IMG/VR virus record: IMGVR_UViG_3300037258_001209
Coordinates: 1 to 32,339 of that record
Strand: one strand, 5' to 3'
DNA length: 32,339 nt
From: a virus
The position numbers were made by a program, and so were the translations under genes. Within the stretch, counting starts at the first letter, position 1, and the number at the start of each line of letters is the position of its first letter. Positions 1 to 6,222 of this stretch are shown here, piece by piece. Under the pieces are notes generated by a model. The model made no database searches, was not told where the DNA came from, and saw only the letters and a list, made by a program, of their open reading frames with translations.

Positions 1-678
1 TCATCCCTCCTGGTCGACGCCGACGATCAGGTGGCATTCCGCGACCTCGGCGCGGGGCACGAGCAGTTCGCCTTCGGGGTTGAGCTGGCGCAGCACCAGC
101 GCGTCGCCCTCCCAGCGCACGAACTGTTTGATCAGGACGGCCTGGCCCGTTTTGTAGACGACGACGTCGCGGCCGCGGGTCGGCGGCTTGAACGGGTTGA
201 CGTGCAGCAGCCAGCCCTGCGCATAGCGCGGCTCCATGCTGTCGCCGACCATGTAGATCGCATAGGCGCCGCGCACGCCGTTCAGGTTGGCGGGGCGCGC
301 GGTATAGCCGATCGGCCCGTCGGCGAGAAACATCTCCTGCTCGCCGCCGCCGCGGCCGGCGCTCCTGATCGGGATCGGCTCGCCGCGGCCGGGCGGCGCC
401 GCCGATGTCGCGGCGGCGCTCAGAATGCGCGGCGGCCGGCCGCGCCGCGGCGGCCCGATCCGCGGCGGCGCCTCGATCTCGGCGCCGGCATGGCGCAGCA
501 CCTCGTCCTGCGGCAGGCCGAGAAATTGCGCCACCTGCACGGCTTCGAGCAGCTTCATCTGGCGCTCGCCTTTCAGCATGCGCGAGACCGCCGACGGCGC
601 CAGCCGCAGGTGGCGGGCGAGGTCGGCTTGGGTGACGCCGGCGCGGTCAAGCGCCTGCTGAAACCACAGCGCGTCCAT
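1..678 (-). CDS. Phage repressor, HTH plus S24 (LexA/CI-type) peptidase domain
   Basis: This is a probable CI-type master repressor of the prophage. Residues about 5-60 form an XRE-like helix-turn-helix (V-T-Q-A-D-L-A-R-H-L, then A-P-S-A-V-S-R-M). A Pro/Arg/Gly-rich linker follows (about 65-115), then a C-terminal S24 domain with the catalytic Ser in GDSMEP (S147) and the general-base Lys in VLIKQF (K184). In this family RecA-stimulated self-cleavage relieves repression; no clear Ala-Gly cleavage site stands out here, so autocleavage is inferred. I chose the ATG at 678 because GGAGGAGA lies just upstream of it and the helix-turn-helix then sits at the N-terminus. A longer reading from 732 would add 18 unlikely residues and would run through the promoter. 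It is divergent from the regulator at 759, the classic immunity arrangement. The length, 225 aa, is normal for the family. Confidence 0.9.
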   Translation of the reverse strand: MDALWFQQALDRAGVTQADLARHLRLAPSAVSRMLKGERQMKLLEAVQVAQFLGLPQDEVLRHAGAEIEAPPRIGPPRRGRPPRILSAAATSAAPPGRGEPIPIRSAGRGGGEQEMFLADGPIGYTARPANLNGVRGAYAIYMVGDSMEPRYAQGWLLHVNPFKPPTRGRDVVVYKTGQAVLIKQFVRWEGDALVLRQLNPEGELLVPRAEVAECHLIVGVDQEG

Positions 679-699
679 CGGTCTCCTCCGGTTGCCCTC

Positions 700-726
700 T
701 TGACATTTCGTCGCAAATAATATACG
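700..726 (+). promoter_or_regulatory. Candidate rightward early promoter
   Basis: There is a perfect TTGACA at 700-705 with the best -10-like box TATACG at 721-726. The spacing is only 15 bp, so this is weaker evidence than the leftward promoter it overlaps. It would drive the regulator at 759, which has AAGGGGG eight bases before its ATG. Confidence 0.35.
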
Positions 727-745
727 GTTCATGCGTCTTTAACAA
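717..745 (-). promoter_or_regulatory. Probable repressor promoter (leftward)
   Basis: Read on the minus strand there is TTGTTA (740-745), a 17-bp spacer and TATTAT (717-722), close to sigma-70 consensus. It would start transcription about 30 bases before the repressor start codon at 678. It overlaps the candidate rightward promoter, so one bound repressor could control both. No convincing symmetrical operator was identified. Confidence 0.5.
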
Positions 746-758
746 GGGGGAAAAGCGC

Positions 759-1712
759 ATGCCCAGCAACATGGCGGAGGACACATCGGAACCCGACGGC
801 GGCTGCGCGTTCATCGTCGCGGACACCGCTCCCGAGGCCGGCGAACCGCGCGTCTGCAACGCCGCTCGGCGGCCCGGCTCGGCCTATTGTCCGCAACATC
901 ATGCGCGCTGCCGCCTGCCAGCGGGCAGCGCCGGCGAGCGCCGCCAATTGCGCGAGATCGAGGCGCTCGCCGAGGCGGTCGGCGGCCGCCAGGGACGCCC
1001 CGCCCGCTCGCCGCCGCCCGCGCTGCTGCGCCGCCTCGCGCGGCTGGAACGCAGGCTTTTTTTGCGCCATGGTTGTTCACGTATTGTTCGGATGGAGGAT
1101 GCGATGGCGAACCGCAAAGCCGGCCCGGCCGCGACGGAGGCGGCGCCCCCGGCGGATGACGCGGGGCCGACCCCGGAACGCCGCCAGCACGGACCGGTCG
1201 AGCGGGTCGAGCGGGCGATCGCCGATGCGGCGGGTCACCCGGCGCGCCCCTACCGCGCGCTCGACACCCTGCAGGTCATGGAGCGGCGCGGCTCGATCAC
1301 CGCCGGCATGCGGCAGGCGGGCGAGGATTTCCGAACCCGCTTCGCGGTCGCCCAACTCGACCCGCTGCGCGCGATCGACCTGACGCGGCCGCGTTTCGAC
1401 GGCGAGAGCGGGCGCTCCGACCGCGAGGCGCCGGGCCTGCGCATCGAGGCGGCGCGGCGCGCCGTGTGGCGGGCGATCCAGGCGGCCGGCGGCATCGCGT
1501 CGCCGGCGGGGTCGTGTCTGTGGCATGTGCTCGGCTGGCAGCGCACATTGAAGGAATGGGCGGCGGAGCAGGGCTGGGCCGGGCGGCGGGTCAGCCAGGA
1601 AGCCGCCTCCGGCATCCTCGTTGCCGCGCTGGGCGCGCTGGAAACGCATTTCCAAATGCCGGTTCGCGTATCGCCATCGCATTTTTCTATTGACAAATCC
1701 GGATCGATCTGA
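759..1712 (+). CDS. Regulator with GcrA-like Cys/His motif and DUF6456-like domain
   Basis: This 317-aa protein is the first rightward gene opposite the repressor and is probably a transcriptional regulator. The N-terminal part (about 10-55) carries a Cys/His pattern with V-C-N-A-A ... G-S-A-Y-C-P-Q-H-H. It resembles the C-terminal motif of the alphaproteobacterial cell-cycle regulator GcrA. The C-terminal half (about 165-305) has the pattern R-A-L-D-T-L, I-T-A-G-M-R-Q-A-G-E-D-F-R and D-P-L-R-A, which I associate with the DUF6456 family. The two parts are joined by a Pro/Ala-rich linker around residues 110-160. An internal ATG at about 1104 could start the second domain alone, so this may be a fusion of two genes. 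The stop codon lies inside the target duplication of the downstream IS, which leaves the protein intact. Family names are from memory; the function is inferred. Confidence 0.7.
   Translation: MPSNMAEDTSEPDGGCAFIVADTAPEAGEPRVCNAARRPGSAYCPQHHARCRLPAGSAGERRQLREIEALAEAVGGRQGRPARSPPPALLRRLARLERRLFLRHGCSRIVRMEDAMANRKAGPAATEAAPPADDAGPTPERRQHGPVERVERAIADAAGHPARPYRALDTLQVMERRGSITAGMRQAGEDFRTRFAVAQLDPLRAIDLTRPRFDGESGRSDREAPGLRIEAARRAVWRAIQAAGGIASPAGSCLWHVLGWQRTLKEWAAEQGWAGRRVSQEAASGILVAALGALETHFQMPVRVSPSHFSIDKSGSI
1690..1712 (+). promoter_or_regulatory. -35 box and spacer of late promoter cut by the IS
   Basis: TTGACA at 1690-1695 is followed by exactly 17 bases (1696-1712), after which the IS begins. 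The base that originally came next is now at 3793, where TATAAG is found. The unbroken site would therefore be TTGACA-N17-TATAAG, a near-consensus sigma-70 promoter for the terminase operon. The last eight spacer bases (CGATCTGA) are the duplicated target. Confidence 0.65.
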
Positions 1713-1738
1713 GGGAATTATATACTTTACTCCCTCGC
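1713..1738 (+). repeat. Left terminal inverted repeat of the IS1595 element
   Basis: The repeat begins GGGAATTATATAC and ends TCCCTCGC; its reverse complement matches 3759-3784 with four mismatches. The first base follows directly on the target duplication CGATCTGA. Confidence 0.9.
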
Positions 1739-1754
1739 CGGACCCGGCTATAAT
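1726..1754 (+). promoter_or_regulatory. Candidate transposase promoter, -35 in the left IR
   Basis: TTTACT (1726-1731, inside the inverted repeat), a 17-bp spacer and a perfect TATAAT (1749-1754) lie 25 bases before the transposase ATG at 1780. This is the expected position for the element's own promoter. Confidence 0.5.
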
Positions 1755-1779
1755 CGGCGCACTTTCGAGGGGTTAGCCG

Positions 1780-2715
1780 ATGAGCCGCAGCACGATTTCG
1801 ACCTTCCAGCTTTTCGAGATGTTTCCCGATCAGGAAACTGCGCGGACCTATCTGGAAAGCCGGTTGTGGCCGAACGGCGTCCGCTGTCCGCACTGCGGTT
1901 CGGGTGAGCGCATTACGACGCGCAAGAACGGCTTCTACCGCTGCAATGCCTGCGCCAGCACGACCGGCAAGGGTGACTTCACGGTGCGCACGGGAACCAT
2001 CTTCGAGCGCTCGCACGTGCCGCTGCACAAGTGGATTTACGCGATGTACCTCGTCGTCACCGCACGCAAGGGCATCTCGTCGATGCAGCTCGCCAAGGAA
2101 ATCGGCGTCACGCAGAAGACCGCGTGGTTCGTTCTCGGCCGGCTGCGCGAGGCGTGCGGCGACAAACTTGAAAAGTTGCGCGGCATCGTCGAAATCGACG
2201 AGGCATACATCGGCGGCCGAGAGGGCAACAAGCACGCCAACAAGCGCAACTCGAAGGCCAGCGGCCCGGTCGGCAAGGCGGCAGTTCTTGGGATGCGGGA
2301 ACGCGGCGGCCGCACCAAGGGAGTGCGGATTGCCAATACAGACGGCGCGACGCTCGAATTCGCGATCCTCGATAATGTTGAGCGGGGTGCAGTCATCAAC
2401 ACTGATGAATGACGCGGCTATGCCAGCCTGCATCATATCGGCTACGGCCACATGACGGTAAACCACAAGGCCGGCGAGTACGTCGGCAACGACGGCGCAT
2501 CGACGAACGCCATCGAAAGCGTGTGGGCGGTCTTGAAGCGCGGCATCTATGGCACTTATCATCATGTTAGCGAAAAGCATCTGGCGCGGTATGTTGACGA
2601 AGCGGCCTTCCGGCTCAACGAGGGCAACGTCGCGCGGCACACGCTGCGGCGGCTGGAAAGCTTTGTTGACGGCACGGCCGGGAAGCGGCTGACATATAAG
2701 GGGTTGATCGGATGA
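1780..2715 (+). pseudogene. IS1595-family transposase, interrupted by one in-frame TGA
   Basis: The N-terminus has a zinc ribbon (C-P-H-C ... Y-R-C-N-A-C, residues about 35-65), followed by an ISXO2-like DDE domain with I-V-E-I-D-E-A-Y-I-G-G (first Asp) and V-I-N-T-D-E (second Asp). Translation stops at TGA 2410-2412. The same frame continues without any further change through R-G-Y-A-S-L-H-H-I-G-Y-G-H, V-N-H-K-A-G-E-Y-V, N-A-I-E-S-V-W and L-K-R-G-I-Y-G-T-Y-H-H to a natural stop at 2715. Family members usually have Trp after T-D-E, so TGG to TGA is the simplest explanation. The 210-aa product lacks the third catalytic acidic residue (Glu of N-A-I-E-S) and should be inactive. An ATG at 2452 could start a C-terminal fragment. 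Confidence 0.9.
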
Positions 2716-2861
2716 GTACCCTGCCGGCGAAACCTCCGGAAATTCTCGATAAGATCGTAGATATGGTTTTGGCGTACAAGCCGAAGGCGAAGATGAAGGC
2801 GAAGGTTGCGAAAACGCGGAAGAAACGCGCCAATAAAAAGACTTCTCGTGCTCATTCATGA
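2712..2861 (+). CDS. Small basic protein of the IS element
   Basis: This is a 49-aa ORF that starts inside the transposase stop codon (ATGA overlap at 2712-2715) and ends in another ATGA overlap with the membrane-protein gene. The first half (M-S-T-L-P-A-K-P-P-E-I-L-D-K-I-V) could form a short helix. The second half is strongly basic, a run of Lys/Arg/Ala, and could bind nucleic acid. Tight coupling on both sides supports translation. I do not recognise a named family; a role as an accessory protein of this IS group is an inference from position. Confidence 0.55.
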   Translation: MSTLPAKPPEILDKIVDMVLAYKPKAKMKAKVAKTRKKRANKKTSRAHS

Positions 2862-3736
2862 GCAATGATCCCAATAATGGGAGCAAAAATCCCAATAACA
2901 ACCACGATAAATATAAGAATCTTTATCATTGTGTGTACGTCGCCGGCTACATCATTGTTACCGCGCCGATAGAATTTGTATTTTTGTGGCCCGACACCCA
3001 TTTAGGCGCACTCCTTGGTATGGCTGCTCTTCTTAGCCTGCCGACCATTTATGAGATGACCGTCTGGGGATTTCGTCCCATCACAACAACAGCAACCGTA
3101 ATTATTTGGTTTGTCGCCGCTGGAATGACTTTTTGGACAATCGGCCCTATCCCCCTTTCCGAAAGCGAAGCGCATGGGTGGCTGCTGCCGGCAAATGATC
3201 CGACGCCATCTTTGTACTGTACCCGCAAACAAATACCGGCGGCCGCTATCGTATTTCTTCTTGGCACAAATAGCATCGCTACTCTTGATACGACAATTGA
3301 TATTCTGAAAGTCGGGCAATGTCACGCCGTCTGGATGCGCCGTGTCGGCCCTGGCATATTTATTAATGCCGATCTTTTCGCTCCTAATGGCGATTTGATG
3401 GTACGAATACGAGATAACGAATTTCACCTCGTATCCGGTGAATATTCGTACCGCGATAGGAGCGATGACCGCAGCACAATAGCCGTATATGACAAAAAAG
3501 GAAACGAAGCGTTTTACACACGTTTCATCAATCCCAGAACGGTAGTGATACGAGGCGTGTTCTCTTGTGGAAGCACTCGTGTTCAACTTATTATTAAGAA
3601 CGACAATATATTTGAAACGCAGCGAGACAATACCCTTAAAGACAATTGTATCGGCGGCATGCCGGCCGGCATTTGGGCCGATGACCGCGGCGTAGTCTAT
3701 TTGGGCGCGTGGCCACCTAGCCGCCGCAAGAAATGA
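2858..3736 (+). CDS. Passenger membrane protein of the IS1595 element
   Basis: This 292-aa hypothetical protein is carried inside the IS. After an Asn/Asp-rich N-terminus there are hydrophobic segments around residues 27-45, 48-65 and 75-95, with another weaker one near 125-140. A soluble C-terminal domain of about 140 residues follows, with alternating beta-type patterns (F-H-L-V-S-G-E-Y-S-Y; R-T-V-V-I-R-G-V-F). The start ATG overlaps the stop of the 49-aa ORF (ATGA). Base composition is clearly more AT-rich than in the phage genes, with frequent ATA, AAT and TTT codons, which indicates a different recent origin. Only 22 bases separate its stop from the right inverted repeat. No enzyme motif was recognised; the function is unknown. 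Confidence 0.75.
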   Translation: MSNDPNNGSKNPNNNHDKYKNLYHCVYVAGYIIVTAPIEFVFLWPDTHLGALLGMAALLSLPTIYEMTVWGFRPITTTATVIIWFVAAGMTFWTIGPIPLSESEAHGWLLPANDPTPSLYCTRKQIPAAAIVFLLGTNSIATLDTTIDILKVGQCHAVWMRRVGPGIFINADLFAPNGDLMVRIRDNEFHLVSGEYSYRDRSDDRSTIAVYDKKGNEAFYTRFINPRTVVIRGVFSCGSTRVQLIIKNDNIFETQRDNTLKDNCIGGMPAGIWADDRGVVYLGAWPPSRRKK

Positions 3737-3752
3737 CACGATTTCCCTTGCG

Positions 3753-3780
3753 TTCATAGCGAGGGACTCATGTATATAAA
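3753..3780 (+). promoter_or_regulatory. Candidate outward promoter from the IS right end
   Basis: TTCATA (3753-3758), a 16-bp spacer and TATAAA (3775-3780) lie at the right end of the IS and read outwards towards the terminase genes. The match is only fair. If active it could partly replace the phage promoter that the IS has split. Confidence 0.3.
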
Positions 3781-3784
3781 TCCC
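3759..3784 (-). repeat. Right terminal inverted repeat of the IS1595 element
   Basis: Its reverse complement begins GGGATTTATATAC and ends TCCCTCGC, pairing with 1713-1738. The second copy of the target duplication (CGATCTGA, 3785-3792) follows immediately. Confidence 0.9.
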
Positions 3785-3792
3785 CGATCTGA

Positions 3793-3798
3793 TATAAG
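3793..3798 (+). promoter_or_regulatory. Orphaned -10 box of the late promoter
   Basis: TATAAG directly follows the right copy of the target duplication. Its original partner TTGACA is now 2.1 kb upstream at 1690-1695. The sequence now 17 bases upstream (ATGTAT, from the IS) is a poor -35 box. The terminase small subunit starts 30 bases downstream. Confidence 0.6.
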
Positions 3799-3828
3799 AA
3801 CCGCACACTGGACAAATCGGGCGAGGCG

Positions 3829-4308
3829 ATGCCGCCAGCAAGCGGGCGCGAGATTGCCGCGCCAATAGCCGAAGAGGTCGAGGCGCGCGCGGCGCGCCTC
3901 GGCATCACCGCCGAGCGGGTGCTCGAAGAATACGCCCGCATCGCGTTTGCCAACATCCATCACGTTGTCGAGTGGGACACGGACGGCATGCGGGTGAAGC
4001 CGTCCGCCGACCTGCCGGACGACGCGCGCGCGGCGATCGCCGAGATCGTCGCCTCGGCGAAAACCGGCGCGATCTACCGCGTCAAACTGCACGACAAAAA
4101 GCCGGTGCTCGATGCGCTGGCCCGCCATCTCGGCCTGCTGCCGCCGCAGAGACACGCCCCGGATGAGGACGACGAACGGCTGGACGACAGCGACGATCCT
4201 CGCGAATTCCTTATTCGCGAACTCGATCGCCTGGAGCGGGAGGAGGCTGCACCAGCAGCTTCTGACCCTCAGCCGGGAGCGGCTGCAACCGCTCGTCCAC
4301 CGCTATAA
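3829..4308 (+). CDS. Terminase small subunit
   Basis: This 159-aa protein lies directly before the large terminase. Residues about 10-60 are helical (E-E-V-E-A-R-A-A-R-L-G-I-T-A-E-R-V-L-E-E-Y) and continue into a segment ending K-L-H-D-K-K-P-V-L-D-A-L-A-R-H-L-G-L. That pattern is typical of the Terminase_2 small-subunit family: an N-terminal DNA-binding helical domain followed by an oligomerisation segment. The C-terminal 50 residues are acidic, then Ala/Pro-rich, and overlap the large-subunit gene. The role is recognition of phage DNA and loading of the motor. The start at 3829 has a purine-rich GGGCGAGG stretch upstream. Expression should depend on the promoter at 1690/3793, now interrupted by the IS. 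Confidence 0.8.
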   Translation: MPPASGREIAAPIAEEVEARAARLGITAERVLEEYARIAFANIHHVVEWDTDGMRVKPSADLPDDARAAIAEIVASAKTGAIYRVKLHDKKPVLDALARHLGLLPPQRHAPDEDDERLDDSDDPREFLIRELDRLEREEAAPAASDPQPGAAATARPPL

Positions 4309-5641
4309 AGCGCAGCGCTTTTGGCGGCCGCGCCCGGCGCAGCGGCCGCCCAAGGGCGACTGGCGGGTTTGGCTGCTGCTCGCCGGCCGCGGCTTTGGCA
4401 AGACCCGCGCCGGCGCCGAATTCGTGCGGCACGAGATCGCCGAAGGGCGGGCGCGACGGGTGGCGCTGATCGGCCCGACCGCGCTCGACGTGCGCAACGT
4501 CATGGTCGAGGGCAGCAGCGGCCTGCTCAATATCGGGCCGCGCCGCAAGCGGCCCGTCTACGAGCCGTCGAAGCACCGCCTGACCTGGCGGAACGGCGCC
4601 GTCGCCGAGACCTTTTCGGCCGACGAGCCGGACCGGTTGCGCGGGCCGCAGCACGATCTCGCATGGTGCGACGAACTCGCCGCCTGGCGCTATCCGGCGG
4701 CGTGGGACATGCTGCTGCTCGGCCTGCGCCTCGGGCGTGACCCGCGCGTCGTCGTGACGACGACGCCGCGGCCGATCCGGCTGGTCCGCGCCCTCCTTGC
4801 CGACCCCAAGGTCGCGGTCACCCGCGGTCGCACGATCGAGAACCGCGCCAATCTGGCGCCGGCCTTCCTGGAGCAGATCGTCAGGCGCTACGAGGGCACC
4901 CGCCTCGGGCGCCAGGAACTCGACGCCGAGCTGCTCGACGACGTGCCGGGCGCCTTGTGGACGCACGCGCTGATCGACGCCGTCCGCCTCGCCGCCGCGC
5001 CCGCCGACCTCGTGCGCATCGTCGTCGCGATCGACCCGGCCGTCTCCTCGGGCGAGGCGGCGGACGAGACCGGCATCGTCATTGCCGGCCGCGACGCCGA
5101 AGGGCACGGCTACGTGTTGGCCGACGCCTCGGGACGCCTCGCGCCGCTCGAATGGGCCCAGGCCGCGGCCGCCGCGTATCGGGCGCAGCATGCCGACCGC
5201 ATCGTCGCGGAAGTGAACAACGGCGGCGACCTCGTCGAGGCGACGCTGCGCGTCGTCGACCCGGCGATCGCGTTCCGTGCCGTGCGCGCCTCGCGCGGCA
5301 AGGCGGCGCGCGCCGAGCCGGTCGCCGCGCTCTATGAACAGGGCCGCATCCACCATGTCGGCGCCTTCCCGGCGCTGGAAGACCAGATGTGCGCGTTTGC
5401 GCCCGGGGCCCACGGCGATTTCGACCGCGCCCGCCAGGGCTGGTCGCCCGACCGGGTCGATGCGCTGGTGTGGGCCCTGACCGACCTGTTTATCGACCCG
5501 CCGGCCGGCGAGGGGATTTTGGACCTCTATCGCCAGGCCGCCAGCAACCCCCCGCCCTCGTCCTCCCCGCACGCTGCGCCGCCCCTCCCCGGCGTGCGGC
5601 GGAGCGGGGGCGGGGGCCCCCAGCACCGTGAGGACCGATGA
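4112..5641 (+). CDS. Terminase large subunit (packaging ATPase/nuclease)
   Basis: This is the DNA-packaging motor. Numbered from 4112, the ATPase domain has Walker A A-G-R-G-F-G-K-T (91-98), Walker B L-A-W-C-D-E (183-188) and a coupling motif V-V-T-T-T-P-R-P (214-221). The nuclease domain has an RNase H-like core starting A-I-D-P-A (306-310), with later acidic residues in W-S-P-D-R-V-D-A-L. The true start is unclear. The first 50-60 residues do not look like a terminase and overlap the small-subunit gene by almost 200 bases. A strong Shine-Dalgarno GGGAGGAGG at 4238-4246 precedes possible CTG starts (4247, 4262), but no ATG, GTG or TTG follows in frame before the conserved region. The last about 35 residues are Pro/Ser/Gly-rich low complexity. 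The stop overlaps the next ATG (ATGA). Confidence 0.92.
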   Translation: MRWPAISACCRRRDTPRMRTTNGWTTATILANSLFANSIAWSGRRLHQQLLTLSRERLQPLVHRYKAQRFWRPRPAQRPPKGDWRVWLLLAGRGFGKTRAGAEFVRHEIAEGRARRVALIGPTALDVRNVMVEGSSGLLNIGPRRKRPVYEPSKHRLTWRNGAVAETFSADEPDRLRGPQHDLAWCDELAAWRYPAAWDMLLLGLRLGRDPRVVVTTTPRPIRLVRALLADPKVAVTRGRTIENRANLAPAFLEQIVRRYEGTRLGRQELDAELLDDVPGALWTHALIDAVRLAAAPADLVRIVVAIDPAVSSGEAADETGIVIAGRDAEGHGYVLADASGRLAPLEWAQAAAAAYRAQHADRIVAEVNNGGDLVEATLRVVDPAIAFRAVRASRGKAARAEPVAALYEQGRIHHVGAFPALEDQMCAFAPGAHGDFDRARQGWSPDRVDALVWALTDLFIDPPAGEGILDLYRQAASNPPPSSSPHAAPPLPGVRRSGGGGPQHREDR

Positions 5642-6078
5642 CCCTCTTCGTCAAGGACGCCAACACGAGCGTGCAGCCGCTCTCGACCGTCGCCGACGCC
5701 AACAGCAACCTCGTGCCGCTGCACGCGGCGGCCGCGACCAGCGGCGGTATCGCGACGCCGGTCGGCCCGACCAATCCGCTGCCGGTCGTCAACACCGCCG
5801 GCGCCGCCGCCGCGGACGGCAGCGGCACGGTCGCCGCCGGCGGCAATGCCCAGACGCTGTTCGGCGGCATCGTGCCGGCCAACGGCTTTCTGGTGCAGAA
5901 CAATTCGTCCGCCGCGTTGTGGATCAGCGATGTCGGTGCCGCCTCGGCCGGCGGCGCCGCGATCCAGGTCGCGGCGAATGGCGGCCTCTTCATGACCCCG
6001 TCCGGCTATAAGCCGGCCGGCGCCGTCAGCCTCTACGGCGCCACCACCGGCCAGGCCTTCGCCGCGAGGCGGTGGTAA
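5638..6078 (+). CDS. Small phage protein between terminase and spike, unknown
   Basis: This 146-aa protein is translationally coupled to the terminase (ATGA). It is rich in Ala, Gly, Val and Asn with alternating beta-type patterns (G-F-L-V-Q-N-N-S-S-A-A-L-W-I-S-D-V-G) and P-S-G-Y-K-P-A-G-A-V-S-L-Y-G. This is consistent with a small all-beta virion protein, such as a decoration or fibre-associated subunit. No signal peptide or enzyme motif is visible. The assignment to the virion rests on its place in the operon; I do not recognise a named family. Confidence 0.6.
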   Translation: MTLFVKDANTSVQPLSTVADANSNLVPLHAAAATSGGIATPVGPTNPLPVVNTAGAAAADGSGTVAAGGNAQTLFGGIVPANGFLVQNNSSAALWISDVGAASAGGAAIQVAANGGLFMTPSGYKPAGAVSLYGATTGQAFAARRW

Positions 6079-6113
6079 CGGCGATGGCCGCGCCGCGTCG
6101 TGCCTGCACAAAA

Positions 6114-6222
6114 TCGTCGTTCCGGAGCGCCACCGCAGGCGGTGAACCCGGAATCCCTGAAATCGGCTTCGGTGTTCATGGGTTTCGGGTTGCCGCGCCG
6201 GGCTCGGCGCCCGGAATGACGG
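6114..6222. repeat. Host-type palindromic intergenic repeat
   Basis: The outer arms are complementary: TCGTTCCGGAGCGC near 6116 pairs imperfectly with GCGCCCGGAATGACG near 6208-6222, with a further CCCGGAATCC motif between them. Elements of this 'CCGGAATGACG' type are dispersed between genes in many Hyphomicrobiales genomes (from memory). Its right end contains the likely start codon of the spike gene. Confidence 0.6.

Larger units (their letters stand above)
1713..3784 (+). mobile_element. IS1595-family insertion sequence with passenger genes (2072 bp)
   Basis: The element is bounded by 26-bp imperfect terminal inverted repeats at 1713-1738 and 3759-3784, matching at 22 of 26 positions by eye. 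It is flanked by a perfect 8-bp direct repeat CGATCTGA at 1705-1712 and 3785-3792. Eight-base target duplications and a zinc-ribbon plus ISXO2-like DDE transposase are characteristic of the IS1595 family, some of whose groups carry passenger genes. Inside are the transposase (broken), a 49-aa basic ORF and a 292-aa membrane protein, chained by ATGA overlaps. The intact target duplication and well-matched ends suggest a fairly recent insertion. Confidence 0.93.

Noticed and set aside
5560-5630. GC-rich inverted sequence at the end of the terminase gene as a terminator
   Set aside because: There is no T-run, the arms are imperfect low-complexity C/G runs, and the sequence is inside the coding region.
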